The translations under genes were made by a program, and so were the position numbers. From Planococcus sp. ISL-109 (lineage in GTDB: Bacteria > Bacillota > Bacilli > Bacillales_A > Planococcaceae): a stretch of 64,000 bases of DNA. The notes under the pieces were generated by a model, which had not been told where the DNA came from, made no database searches, and worked only from the letters and a program-made list of their open reading frames with translations. The stretch spans positions 55,871 to 119,870 of the forward strand of contig NZ_JAGGPW010000006.1 of the NCBI RefSeq assembly GCF_018613655.1. The letters are read 5' to 3'. Shown in pieces: positions 43,792-52,334 of the stretch (the stretch's first letter is position 1; each line of letters starts with the position of its first letter).

Positions 43792-44544
43792 TTGAAATGG
43801 GAAGATCGGATTTTCAAACTGTTTATTTTCTGGTATATCTGCGGCGTCATCTTGCTGAGTTTTGATTTATTGCCTTCTTGGCTGGAATGGGCCAATGCAT
43901 TCTTCCTCATCCTCGCCGGAACGCTCGGCTTTCTTTATTTATGGAACCGCTTCGGCGCCGTAGTCGGCGGAACGATCGGTGTGCTTATTTTCATTTCCAC
44001 CTTCATCGTTGAATGGGCTGGCGCCGACAGCGGCTTTTTGTTCGGCTCCTATGATTACACCGACCGCTTTGCACCGAATCTCTTCGGCGTACCGATCGCC
44101 ATCGGTTTCGCCTGGCTCATGGTCATGGCGACAAGCCATGTCATCGCGCGCTGGATCGTGCCGGCCGGCGGCATCGCCTACGCTGCAGTCGGCGGCATCG
44201 CCGCAGTCATCATCGATTTGATCATCGACCCTGTCGCGTATCAGATTAAAGGCTACTGGCTATGGGAAGATACCGGCTTTTATTACGGCATTCCATGGAC
44301 CAACTTCACAGGTTGGTTTATCGTGGCGTTCGTTCTCCACTTGATTCTGGACGTTGCATTTCGACAGCAGAGGCTGCGCGTCGAAGCGGGGCAAGCTGAA
44401 AACCGCATGGTCCTTTTATATGTGCTGATGATCGCCATGTTCATACTCCTCGGATCCATCGGCGGCTTATGGCTCGCAGCTCTGTTGACCGCTGTCCTCA
44501 CAGCGCTCATTGTCTTTGTGGCATGGAAGAGGCGGCCGCAATGA
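43792..44544 (+). CDS. CruF-like carotenoid biosynthesis membrane protein
   Basis: 250 residues with about seven transmembrane helices, of the DUF422/CruF family (carotenoid 1,2-hydratase type in Deinococcus and cyanobacteria). Characteristic are EWAGADSGFLFGSYDYTDRFAP near 82-103, GVPIAIGFAWLMVM and AVIIDLIIDPVA with its acidic residues, and YYGIPWTNFTGWF. TTG 43792 is favoured as start by GGGGTG 6 nt upstream. It leads the operon CruF-like/acyltransferase/glycosyltransferase/CrtP-like and overlaps the next gene by ATGA. Hydration of a C30 carotene is inferred. Confidence 0.78.
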   Translation: MKWEDRIFKLFIFWYICGVILLSFDLLPSWLEWANAFFLILAGTLGFLYLWNRFGAVVGGTIGVLIFISTFIVEWAGADSGFLFGSYDYTDRFAPNLFGVPIAIGFAWLMVMATSHVIARWIVPAGGIAYAAVGGIAAVIIDLIIDPVAYQIKGYWLWEDTGFYYGIPWTNFTGWFIVAFVLHLILDVAFRQQRLRVEAGQAENRMVLLYVLMIAMFILLGSIGGLWLAALLTAVLTALIVFVAWKRRPQ

Positions 44545-45218
44545 TCAGGGCAAAAAAATCCGCGCTTCTTGAACGCGCATTCGCTGTTTATTTGCTGCCG
44601 TCGATCCACAAGTCGTTCTCGCATCTTTATGGCCGCGGCATCCGCGCACCTAAAGGACCAGCTTTGATCATCTCGAACCATAGTTCCTGGTGGGACGGCT
44701 TATTGTTCTTCTTTCTGAACCACCGCGTTTGGAAATTGGATGTGCACATTATGATGCACGAGCGGGGATTGAGACAGTTTCCTTTTTTCCGCCGCCTCGG
44801 GGCTTTTTCGATTGACCGAAGCAATCCGAAAGACATCCTCGCCTCGCTGCGCTATGCAGAGCAATTACTGAAGGAAGGCAAAACGGTCATCCTGTTTCCG
44901 CAAGGCGATGAGTTTCACTTGGAGACGCGCCCATTGCAGTTTCATACAGGCATCCTTTATTTGATGGAGAAATGTCCGCAAGTGCCGCTCGTTCCTGTGC
45001 GCTTTTATTATTCGATGCGCAGGGAGAAAAATCCGGAAGTGTGGATCGACCAAGGCGAAGCCTTATCGCTCATCGATATTCCAGAAGGCTCGAGGCACGA
45101 AAGGACGCTGTGGCTGCAGGACCGCGAAACGGCTGCGCTTGACCGCTTGAAGCAGGAAGTTCTCGAGGAAAATTACGAGGAGTTCCTCAAACTGCTGAAA
45201 AGGGGGCGGAAATCATGA
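44541..45218 (+). CDS. Acyltransferase of the carotenoid cluster
   Basis: 225 residues of the PlsC/lysophospholipid acyltransferase superfamily with the catalytic NHSSWWDG (H47-x4-D52). FPQGDEF stands near 120 where most members have FPEG, and there is a substrate-binding VPVRFYYS strand. It does not resemble S. aureus CrtO in layout but probably does the same job, esterifying the sugar of a glycosyl carotenoid. Coupled to both neighbours by overlapping ATGA junctions. Confidence 0.82.
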   Translation: MIRAKKSALLERAFAVYLLPSIHKSFSHLYGRGIRAPKGPALIISNHSSWWDGLLFFFLNHRVWKLDVHIMMHERGLRQFPFFRRLGAFSIDRSNPKDILASLRYAEQLLKEGKTVILFPQGDEFHLETRPLQFHTGILYLMEKCPQVPLVPVRFYYSMRREKNPEVWIDQGEALSLIDIPEGSRHERTLWLQDRETAALDRLKQEVLEENYEEFLKLLKRGRKS

Positions 45219-46315
45219 CAGCATTAATTGCCATCCACATCGCCTTTTTCCTGTGGATCGTCATCAACCGCTCTTTCCTTCCATCGCTGCCAAAACAGCC
45301 CGTCCTAAATGCAGATCCTTTCATCTCCGTTCTCGTGCCGATGCGCAACGAGGAGCGTAACGTCCCGTCCATCGTCCGTTCTCTGAAAGAGACGGACTGG
45401 GAACGCGCCGAATTCATCATCTTGAACGACCAATCGACCGACGGCACCCAGGCCATACTTGACCGCGAGATTGCCGGCGACAGCCGATTCACCGTCTTGC
45501 AGGGCGTTCAACTGCCAGACGGATGGATCGGCAAAGTCCATGCTTGCCATCAGCTGCAACAGCACGCCAGTGGTGACTATCTTTTTTTCGTTGACGCGGA
45601 TGTCCGCTTCCGCAAGCAAGCTATACGCCAGACATTGAGTTTGATGGAAAAACGAAAAGCCGCGCTGCTGTCGGGATTCCCCGCATTCGAAGTGCCGGTA
45701 TTCTTGAGCAAGCTGCTTGTGCCGATGCTCCATTTCGTCGTTTTATTCCATCTGCCGCTGCTGCTCGCCAATTATACGAAATTCCCGGCGGCCACCGCCG
45801 CCAATGGCATGTGGATGGCATTTGAACGGAAGGCGTACGAGTCGATCGGCGGCCACGGGGCAGTGCGTACCTCACTCGTCGAAGATGTACATATTGCACG
45901 CCGACTAAAACAAGCAGGCCATAAAGTGCTGCTCGCGAACATCACCGCTTCCGTCAAATGCCGGATGTACGAAACCCCTGGGGAAGTATGGGAAGGCTTT
46001 TTGAAAAACAGCTATACCGGCATCGGCCGCTCGCCGCTGATCGCCATCCTTCTGACGCTATTTTATACAGCCTTTTATATTTTCCCGCTGTTTCTTGCAG
46101 TCGCCGGTGCCTTCACCGGGAACATATTATGGCTCCTCCCTTATGCTTTGACCGTTCTACAGCGCTGGTATGTCGACATGGTGACGAACCAGCGTTGGTA
46201 CTTGGCGTTTCTTATGCCGTTCCAGGCAGCGGCGATGCTCGCTGTCATGCTGACCGCCATGCGCAAATCGTTTAAAAATGAGTCCTATACATGGAAAGGC
46301 AGGCATTATTCATGA
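45215..46315 (+). CDS. GT2 glycosyltransferase, CrtQ-like
   Basis: 366 residues. An N-terminal membrane helix (about 3-22) is followed by a GT-A domain with ILNDQSTDGT (D72), the metal-binding FFVDADVRF (D127, D129) and SLVEDVHIARRLKQAGHKVLL. Three C-terminal transmembrane helices follow (about 280-350). This layout matches 4,4'-diaponeurosporenoate glycosyltransferase (CrtQ) and related carotenoid glucosyltransferases. It acts at the inner face of the membrane. Whether it glycosylates a carboxyl or a hydroxyl cannot be told. Confidence 0.85.
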   Translation: MTALIAIHIAFFLWIVINRSFLPSLPKQPVLNADPFISVLVPMRNEERNVPSIVRSLKETDWERAEFIILNDQSTDGTQAILDREIAGDSRFTVLQGVQLPDGWIGKVHACHQLQQHASGDYLFFVDADVRFRKQAIRQTLSLMEKRKAALLSGFPAFEVPVFLSKLLVPMLHFVVLFHLPLLLANYTKFPAATAANGMWMAFERKAYESIGGHGAVRTSLVEDVHIARRLKQAGHKVLLANITASVKCRMYETPGEVWEGFLKNSYTGIGRSPLIAILLTLFYTAFYIFPLFLAVAGAFTGNILWLLPYALTVLQRWYVDMVTNQRWYLAFLMPFQAAAMLAVMLTAMRKSFKNESYTWKGRHYS

Positions 46316-47793
46316 ACCGACAACATATTGCCATCGTCGGCGGCGGGCTTGGCGGCTTGGCCGCTGCTGTGACGCTTGCCCACGCCGGCATGCGCGTCAG
46401 CCTGTTTGAAAAGAACAGCCATTTCGGCGGCAAACTGATGCCCGTCGAACTCGGCAGCTATCGTTTCGATTTCGGCCCGAACACCATCACCATGCCTGGC
46501 CTATTTCAGCAAGTCATTGCGCAAACAGGACGCAACCCTGAGGATTATTTTCAACTTGAAAAGCTCGCTGTCCATACGCGCAACCATTTCACTGACGGCA
46601 GCCATATCGACTTTACCGCAGACCGCGAAGACATGATCCGACAACTCGAAACGCTCGATCCGTTCGCAGCAGAGCGATACCCTGATTTTCTGGCAGAGAC
46701 TGAACGCCTTTACCGCTTATCCGAGCAGTATTTTTTCCCTTTGAGTTTCCAGTCGTTCCGCGATTACCTGTCCCCTGCACTCGGAAAAGCATTGCTGCAG
46801 GTGCGTCCATACGAATCGATGGACCGCTTTTTCAGCCGCTATTTCAAACACGCCGGCTTGCGCCAGGCATTTGGGCGCTACGCTACTTATATCGGTTCAT
46901 CACCGTACAAGGCCCCGGCAACTTTCGCCATGATTGCGCATTTGGAACTCGCGCAAGGAGTCTTTTATGCGAAAGGCGGCAATACATCGATTGCGGAAGG
47001 GTTCGCGGCTGTAGCAGCCGAATGCGGAGCAGAACTTCATGCGGACACGGCCGTCACCCGCATCCTGACAAAGAAAGGTGCAGCATGCGGCGTGGAACTT
47101 GCGGATGGACGCACAGTGGAAGCCGATGCCGTCATTTTAAACGGGGATTTATTATCCGCTTTCCCGGAACTCGTGGACGAACAAGAGCGCCCATCTTTTC
47201 GCGATGCAAAACGCAATAAGTTCGAGCCGTCGATTTCCGCATTCGTCATTACAGCCGGACTCGATATCCGCTTACCGGAATTAAAGCACCATAACGTCTT
47301 TTTTTCAGCCGATTATCCGCGCGAATTCCGTGAGTTATTCGCTGATAAAAACTATAGCGGCGACCCGACCATCTACATCAGCAATTCTTCCCATACGGAT
47401 TCCGCCGTTTCGCCGCTCGGCGACAATTTGTTCATTCTCGTAAATGCACCTGCCTTAACAGCAGATGGCCAGCTGCAAGTCGACCCTGAACGCTACAAAA
47501 ACCGGATCTATGATTTATTGGAACACTACGGCATCTTTATCCGGGGACATATAAAAGAAGAGCGGATCTTCACACCTGCTTTTATCTGCGACAAATTCGG
47601 ATCTTACCGGGGGGCTTTATACGGCCCTTCTTCCAACCGCCCGCAAGATGCCTTTTTGCGCCCGGCAAATGCCAGCCGCGACGTCAAGGGATTGTACTTT
47701 GTCGGCGGCAGCGTCCATCCTGGAGGCGGCTCCCCGATGGTGACCTTGAGCGGGCTGAACGTCGCCCGGCGCTTGATCCGGAATTATTCATAA
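46312..47793 (+). CDS. crtP: C30 carotenoid oxidase, CrtP-like
   Basis: A 493-residue FAD-dependent amine-oxidase-fold enzyme. Dinucleotide motif IAIVGGGLGGLAAAV near 5-19, FEKNSHFGGK, and the C-terminal FVGGSVHPGGGSPMVTLSG. The central YIGSSPYKAPATFAMIAHLELAQGVFYAKGG matches the S. aureus CrtP diaponeurosporene oxidase pattern more closely than CrtN. It should oxidise a terminal methyl group of the C30 chain to an aldehyde or acid. It overlaps the glycosyltransferase gene by ATGA and ends the plus-strand operon. One of three paralogues in the cluster. Confidence 0.85.
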   Translation: MNRQHIAIVGGGLGGLAAAVTLAHAGMRVSLFEKNSHFGGKLMPVELGSYRFDFGPNTITMPGLFQQVIAQTGRNPEDYFQLEKLAVHTRNHFTDGSHIDFTADREDMIRQLETLDPFAAERYPDFLAETERLYRLSEQYFFPLSFQSFRDYLSPALGKALLQVRPYESMDRFFSRYFKHAGLRQAFGRYATYIGSSPYKAPATFAMIAHLELAQGVFYAKGGNTSIAEGFAAVAAECGAELHADTAVTRILTKKGAACGVELADGRTVEADAVILNGDLLSAFPELVDEQERPSFRDAKRNKFEPSISAFVITAGLDIRLPELKHHNVFFSADYPREFRELFADKNYSGDPTIYISNSSHTDSAVSPLGDNLFILVNAPALTADGQLQVDPERYKNRIYDLLEHYGIFIRGHIKEERIFTPAFICDKFGSYRGALYGPSSNRPQDAFLRPANASRDVKGLYFVGGSVHPGGGSPMVTLSGLNVARRLIRNYS

Positions 47794-47800
47794 CAAACAC

Positions 47801-47856
47801 AAAAAAGCTGTTTGCATCCGTCGATTTCACGACGGATGCAAACAGCTTCTTTTTTA
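47801..47856. terminator. Bidirectional terminator between the two crt operons
   Basis: AAAAAAGCTGTTTGCATCCG and its perfect complement form an approximately 20-bp-arm hairpin with T and A runs on both sides, shared by the convergent operons. Confidence 0.95.
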
Positions 47857-47915
47857 TCCCGCTTTAACGGTCAATGGAATAATGAAGAACCCCACTGATT
47901 GAAATTGCTCTTTAT
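47853..47915 (+). repeat. Dispersed intergenic repeat, copy B
   Basis: TTTATCCCGCTTTAACGG, then ACCCCACTGATTGAAATTGC and TCTTTAT. It matches copy A at 13175-13229 and, in its second half, copy C at 33814-33840. Its end touches the crtM stop codon. Confidence 0.6.
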
Positions 47916-48745
47916 AAACATGCCAAGATCGATTGCTTGGAGTCTTCCGTCACGTAATGCTTTTGGTGGAAGACGGTGTATTCTTTCGAGCGGATCGTCG
48001 ACAATATTTCCCTGTAGACAAGCGCGGCCCCTTTGACTGGCACGCGGGAAGACAAAGGATAATCGTCCATCGTCTCAAAGGCGCGATCATAGTGGAATTC
48101 AGCGATTTTGGCAAGTTCTTCCCATACTTGGATGAACGATTCCGAAACCGTTCCATTGCCGAGGGATTCTTCAGCGAGCCCGTATTTGCGCATGATGTCC
48201 TGCGGCAAATAAATGCGGTCCATCGACAAGTCTTCACCGATGTCGCGCAGGATATTGGTGATCTGCATCGCATAGCCGAGGGAAATTGCCCCGTCTTTCA
48301 ATAACGCGGTGCGCCCCGGCGCCAAAATCGGCAACAGCATCAGACCGACCGTACTGGCCACGTGATAGCTGTAATCGAGCAATTCATCGAGCGTCCGGTA
48401 GCGATTGATCGTCAAATCCATTTCCTGTCCTTTAATCAAACCGTAAAAAGCGCTCGCATCCATATCGTAGCTTTCAAATACGTCTTCTAGCGCCAGCCAC
48501 ATCGGGTCATCCCAGCGAATCGAACCCGCCAGAAACTCATCAAACTCTTTTCTGAATGCATGCAATTCGGTTTCTGGCTGGCTTCCCTCATCCACAATGT
48601 CATCGACTTTCCGGCAGAAGGCATAAACTGCCCAAACCGCTTTGCGCTTTTCTTTAGGCAATAGGGAAAATGCCTTGTAAAAACTTTTTGAATTGTCGGC
48701 AATAACGCGTTCGCAATAGCTATAGGCTTGTTTCAATTCCATCAT
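47912..48745 (-). CDS. crtM: Dehydrosqualene synthase
   Basis: 277 residues of the squalene/phytoene synthase family. The first aspartate motif DDIVDE is at 48-53 and the second is in NILRDIGED near 168-176. The substrate-binding start is YCERVIADNSKSFYKAFSLLP. It condenses two farnesyl diphosphates to C30 dehydrosqualene (4,4'-diapophytoene). C30 rather than C40 specificity is inferred from the CrtN/CrtP neighbours. Its ATGATG overlaps the crtN stop. Last gene of the minus-strand operon. Confidence 0.93.
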   Translation of the reverse strand: MMELKQAYSYCERVIADNSKSFYKAFSLLPKEKRKAVWAVYAFCRKVDDIVDEGSQPETELHAFRKEFDEFLAGSIRWDDPMWLALEDVFESYDMDASAFYGLIKGQEMDLTINRYRTLDELLDYSYHVASTVGLMLLPILAPGRTALLKDGAISLGYAMQITNILRDIGEDLSMDRIYLPQDIMRKYGLAEESLGNGTVSESFIQVWEELAKIAEFHYDRAFETMDDYPLSSRVPVKGAALVYREILSTIRSKEYTVFHQKHYVTEDSKQSILACL

Positions 48746-50193
48746 GAACCGCCCCTTTCCTTCAGATCGCTGTGGATTCTCTCGGCCAGTAATTTTGCGC
48801 CTTGCATGACAATCGGAATACCGCCGCCCGGGTGGACGGATGCCCCTACCGCATACAGATTTTCTGTATTATCCGGCTTGATCTGCGGGCGGAAAACACC
48901 GGATTGTTTCAATGTCGGGCCGATTCCGAAACTACCGCCTTTGAACAACCCGAACGCTTCCGCATCTTTCGGTGTCCGCACTTCCATCCACTCGGTCGCT
49001 TCCCGGATACCCGGAAACGACAGTGTCTCCATGCGGTCCAAAATACGGCCGATCCATTCCTCATCGCCCTTCCAGTCGATTTCCGTACCGGATGGAACCG
49101 GTATCAGTACATACAGCACCGACTTGCCAAGTGGTGCGAGTGAGTCATCGATGACGGAAGGATGGAACGTATAAAATGCCGGATTCTCCGTCTTCTCTCC
49201 TCTGACAAACACATCTTCCATATGCTCTTTATAATCATCACCGATAAAGAATTGGTGGACATTTACGTCTTCATAAACCCGGTCCAACCCGAAATACAGC
49301 AACATACAGCCGGAAGAAGCTGTAAACTCTTTTTCTTTTTTGGCCGGCACCAGTTCTTTCATGCCGGGAAAATCGCCATTGTAGACAATCGCATCATATG
49401 CTTCTATGCCGTCTTTCGTTTCGACTTCCGTTGCGCGGCCATCTTTCTTTAAGATGCGCTTAACGGTTGTGCCAGTCCGAATGTCGGCTTTTCGGGAGCG
49501 CAATTCTTCTTCCATCACCGGAATGATGCTTGCATAGCCGCCTTTAACGTAATAGACGCCATGTTCGTGCTCGCTGAACGGCACGAGCGAATACATCGCC
49601 GGTGCCCGGTACGGGTCGCCCCCGATATAGAGCGCCTGCAAGGAATAGGCTAGCTGCAAACGCTCATCCCTGAAATAGTTTTCCATCAATCTGTGGACAG
49701 ACTGTTGGGGTTTGAGCTTCATCAAATTGCGGATATTGCGGAACGTCCAGAAATCCGCCTTACGAACGAAATCATGTTCCAGAAAAGCAGGCTTGCCGAT
49801 GTCGAAGCGCTTCTGCCCTTCATCCATAAAGCGGATAAAGCCTGCTTTGTCTTGCGGAAATTGCTCTTCAATTTCCTGTAATTGCCGTTCCCGGCCTGGA
49901 TATTTCGTATACACTTTCCCATCAGTGAAACGGATAGTATAAAGCGGGTCACATAATAATAATTCGATTTTCCCTGGATCGATTCCTGCCTGCGCAATCA
50001 AATCGCGAAACATTTCCGGCAATAAGACAATTGTCGGCCCTTGGTCGATGCAGAACCCGTCACGCTCCACAAACGCCATCCTGCCGCCGAGTTTATGTTC
50101 TTTTTCGTAAATAGTGACATCATAGCCTTGTTTCGTTAAATAAAGCGCACCCATCAATCCGCCGATTCCACCGCCGATTATGGCAATTTTCAT
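48742..50193 (-). CDS. crtN: Diapophytoene desaturase CrtN
   Basis: A 483-residue FAD-dependent desaturase: MKIAIIGGGIGGLMGALYL dinucleotide fold, DGFCIDQGPTIVLLPEMFRDL, LQALYIGGDPYRAPAMYSLVPF, and AVGASVHPGGGIPIVMQGAKLL at the end. These blocks follow S. aureus CrtN, which introduces the conjugated double bonds. Its ATG overlaps the TGA of the upstream CrtN-type gene. Any extension beyond 50193 would lie inside that gene and was rejected. Which paralogue desaturates and which oxidises is assigned from motif similarity only. Confidence 0.85.
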   Translation of the reverse strand: MKIAIIGGGIGGLMGALYLTKQGYDVTIYEKEHKLGGRMAFVERDGFCIDQGPTIVLLPEMFRDLIAQAGIDPGKIELLLCDPLYTIRFTDGKVYTKYPGRERQLQEIEEQFPQDKAGFIRFMDEGQKRFDIGKPAFLEHDFVRKADFWTFRNIRNLMKLKPQQSVHRLMENYFRDERLQLAYSLQALYIGGDPYRAPAMYSLVPFSEHEHGVYYVKGGYASIIPVMEEELRSRKADIRTGTTVKRILKKDGRATEVETKDGIEAYDAIVYNGDFPGMKELVPAKKEKEFTASSGCMLLYFGLDRVYEDVNVHQFFIGDDYKEHMEDVFVRGEKTENPAFYTFHPSVIDDSLAPLGKSVLYVLIPVPSGTEIDWKGDEEWIGRILDRMETLSFPGIREATEWMEVRTPKDAEAFGLFKGGSFGIGPTLKQSGVFRPQIKPDNTENLYAVGASVHPGGGIPIVMQGAKLLAERIHSDLKERGGS

Positions 50194-51716
50194 GCGAATC
50201 CCTCCACTTTCGGAAGCGGCCCGATTGGAATCCCCGTTTTGCCGTCTTGCTTTAGAATGCCGTTCGTTGTAATGCGGGCAGATTCCAAAATAGTCGGCAA
50301 ACCGCTGCCAGGATGCGTTCCTCCGCCGACCAGCCAGCAATTGCCGAGCTCTTCGAATTTGTTGTGCGGCCGGAATACCATCATTTGCGATAATTGGTGG
50401 CCCAAATTGAATGTTGCCCCCCGGTAAACGGAATAATCCGATTCCCATCCGAATGGCGTCAATATCTTCTCTACTTCGATGTGGTCGCGTAAGTTTTTAA
50501 AATCCGTTTTTTCTTCAATAATATCCAACACCAATTCCCGGAATGCTTCGTGTTCATTTTCCCAGCCGATATCGCTGAAATTATTCGGCACCGGCGCCAA
50601 TATGTAAAGCGCGGATTTCCCCTCTGGAGCCAAAGTCGGATCGGTCACGCTGGCATTCTGCACATAGATTGACGGATCGGCCGACAAAATTCTCGACTTC
50701 GTCATTTCTTCTACATTCCTTTTATAATCCTTCGAAAAGACAATCGTATGGTGCGACAAATCGTATTTCTTGTCGAGCCCTAAATACAGCATGAACGTCG
50801 AGCACGAATACTTTTTCTTATCGAGCTTCTCCGGTGTATATTTCTTCAAAATGCCAGGCTCCACCAAATGGGTCATTGCATGGGCAAAGTCGCCATTGAT
50901 GATCACTTCATCCGCCGCTTCCCTGCTGCCATCAAGCAGATCGACGCCTTTTACCGTGCGCCCTTCCACCCACAATTTCTGTACGCCTTTGCTGGTATGG
51001 ATACGGCCGCCCATCTCCTCAAACGCTTTCGCCATAGCTGCGGACAGTTGATTGACGCCGCCGATTGGGTGGTAAATGCCATACGCGTGCTCCATATACG
51101 AAAGAATTGTAAACGCACCCGGGCATTCCCAAGGCGACATGCCGAGGTATTTGGACTGGAATGCAAATGCCATTTTCAAACGCTCATCTTTGAAATAACG
51201 CGACAACACATCATAGAGCGTCTTGCCGGCTTCTAGTTCAGGCAATGCCTTGATCACTTTCGGCTGCAATAAATCCGTCATGCGGTCCATTTTTGTCTGC
51301 AAGAGCGGCGACAGTGCTTCCAACTTTTTGCCCGTTTCTTTCATAAAACGCTGATAACCTTCCCCGTCACCTTTGAAATTCTCATCAATTTGTTTTCGCA
51401 TCGCCTCTGCATCACGCGTCATCACCAAATTCTGATCTTCGAAGCGCAGCTCATACATTGGGTCAAGTTCGATTGCTTCCATATAATCATGGACATTGCG
51501 CCCTGTCGTTTCGAACAATTCTTCCACGAGATACATCATGCTCAAGAACGTCGGACCCGTATCAAACGTGAAATCCCCAAGAGTCAAAGCGGAATTTCGC
51601 CCTCCGACGCGATCTAGTTTTTCATAAATGTCGACTTGGTAGCCCTTGCTCGCTAAAAGCATGCCTGCTGCCAAGCCACCCGGCCCCGCTCCAATAATAA
51701 TCATTCGTTTTTCCAT
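50190..51716 (-). CDS. Third CrtN-type carotenoid oxidoreductase
   Basis: A 508-residue FAD-dependent amine-oxidase-fold enzyme with IIIGAGPGGLAAGMLLASKG, FDTGPTFLSMMYLVEELFE, YLGMSPWECPGAFTILSYMEHAYGIYHPIGG, and LVGGGTHPGSGLPTILESARI. It is related to but clearly distinct from the CrtN and CrtP homologues here and resembles the CrtNc-type genes of Halobacillus and Bacillus clusters as I recall them. It may add or oxidise functional groups on the C30 backbone. First gene of the minus-strand operon. Confidence 0.82.
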   Translation of the reverse strand: MEKRMIIIGAGPGGLAAGMLLASKGYQVDIYEKLDRVGGRNSALTLGDFTFDTGPTFLSMMYLVEELFETTGRNVHDYMEAIELDPMYELRFEDQNLVMTRDAEAMRKQIDENFKGDGEGYQRFMKETGKKLEALSPLLQTKMDRMTDLLQPKVIKALPELEAGKTLYDVLSRYFKDERLKMAFAFQSKYLGMSPWECPGAFTILSYMEHAYGIYHPIGGVNQLSAAMAKAFEEMGGRIHTSKGVQKLWVEGRTVKGVDLLDGSREAADEVIINGDFAHAMTHLVEPGILKKYTPEKLDKKKYSCSTFMLYLGLDKKYDLSHHTIVFSKDYKRNVEEMTKSRILSADPSIYVQNASVTDPTLAPEGKSALYILAPVPNNFSDIGWENEHEAFRELVLDIIEEKTDFKNLRDHIEVEKILTPFGWESDYSVYRGATFNLGHQLSQMMVFRPHNKFEELGNCWLVGGGTHPGSGLPTILESARITTNGILKQDGKTGIPIGPLPKVEGFA

Positions 51717-51747
51717 TGCGTAAGCCCCCGTTTCGCCCTATAAAAGT

Positions 51748-51777
51748 TATACATTAACTATACAAACAGTATATACA
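51748..51777 (-). promoter_or_regulatory. Triple TGTATA repeat upstream of the minus-strand crt operon
   Basis: On the minus strand TGTATA occurs three times (51777-51772, 51764-51759, 51753-51748), spaced 13 and 11 bp, close to helical phase. One TGTATA also lies in the promoter of the plus-strand crt operon (43762-43767). Possible regulator sites. A clear -35/-10 pair could not be fixed. Confidence 0.35.
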
Positions 51778-51789
51778 TATCTCCACTAA

Positions 51790-52099
51790 AAAACGAATCA
51801 TTTGACTCTTTAATTGCCGTGTTTTATTCGCTTTTTTGTTGCGCTGAAAGAGATGAATTTCCGTGTAGCAATACACTTGTTTAGGGTTGAGCTTTCGTTC
51901 ACTGGTGGAGAAATCGCTTCCTTAGTGGGACGTCCTCAACAGAAAACCGACTTAGCTCGTTCAGTGGATGTTGAAAATATTTTTCGTATATCCAATTGCC
52001 GGGAAAAGTGTGCAATATCGATTGTGGCTATAGAGAGATATCTTCGACTCCTTACTAGTGTGAGAGGATGAAGAAACGGTCAATACCTATAAACCTAGA
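51790..52099. other. Intergenic stretch without a recognised gene
   Basis: About 300 bp with one open plus-strand frame of 85 codons that has no ribosome-binding site or recognisable product. No RNA gene was seen. Confidence 0.5.
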
Positions 52100-52210
52100 G
52101 ACGGAGCGGAAGGGGGCGACGCCTGGGGGACCGCGCGGGACTGGCGAAACAATGGCGGCGCGCTCTTTAGCCGCCTTGGTTCGACGTCCGCCCCTGGAGC
52201 GCAATCTCAT
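52100..52210 (+). repeat. Intergenic repeat, copy 2
   Basis: Begins GACGGAGCGGAAGGG and ends GCCCCTGGAGCGCAATCTCA, the same bounds as the copy at 4098-4215. The GGGGGCGACG and CGTCCGCCCC arms could pair, so it can fold on itself. Confidence 0.65.
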
Positions 52211-52303
52211 AGCCCCAGCTATTTAAAGATGAAAAATGTAAGACATCTTTTCTGACTCACTGTTTTATAAGAGGACAAATAAACGATCACTTGTTTTAAG
52301 ACA

Positions 52304-52333
52304 CAAAAAAACCGGCTTATAGGCCGGTTTTTG
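52304..52333 (-). terminator. Terminator of the LysM-3D gene
   Basis: AAAAACCGGCC-tata-GGCCGGTTTTTTT-type hairpin on the minus strand, just after the stop. Confidence 0.85.
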
Positions 52334-52334
52334 C

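Noticed and set aside
51814-52071. An 85-codon plus-strand frame in the crt/LysM gap
   Set aside because: No ribosome-binding site and no recognisable family. It lies in apparently decayed sequence next to an intergenic repeat.
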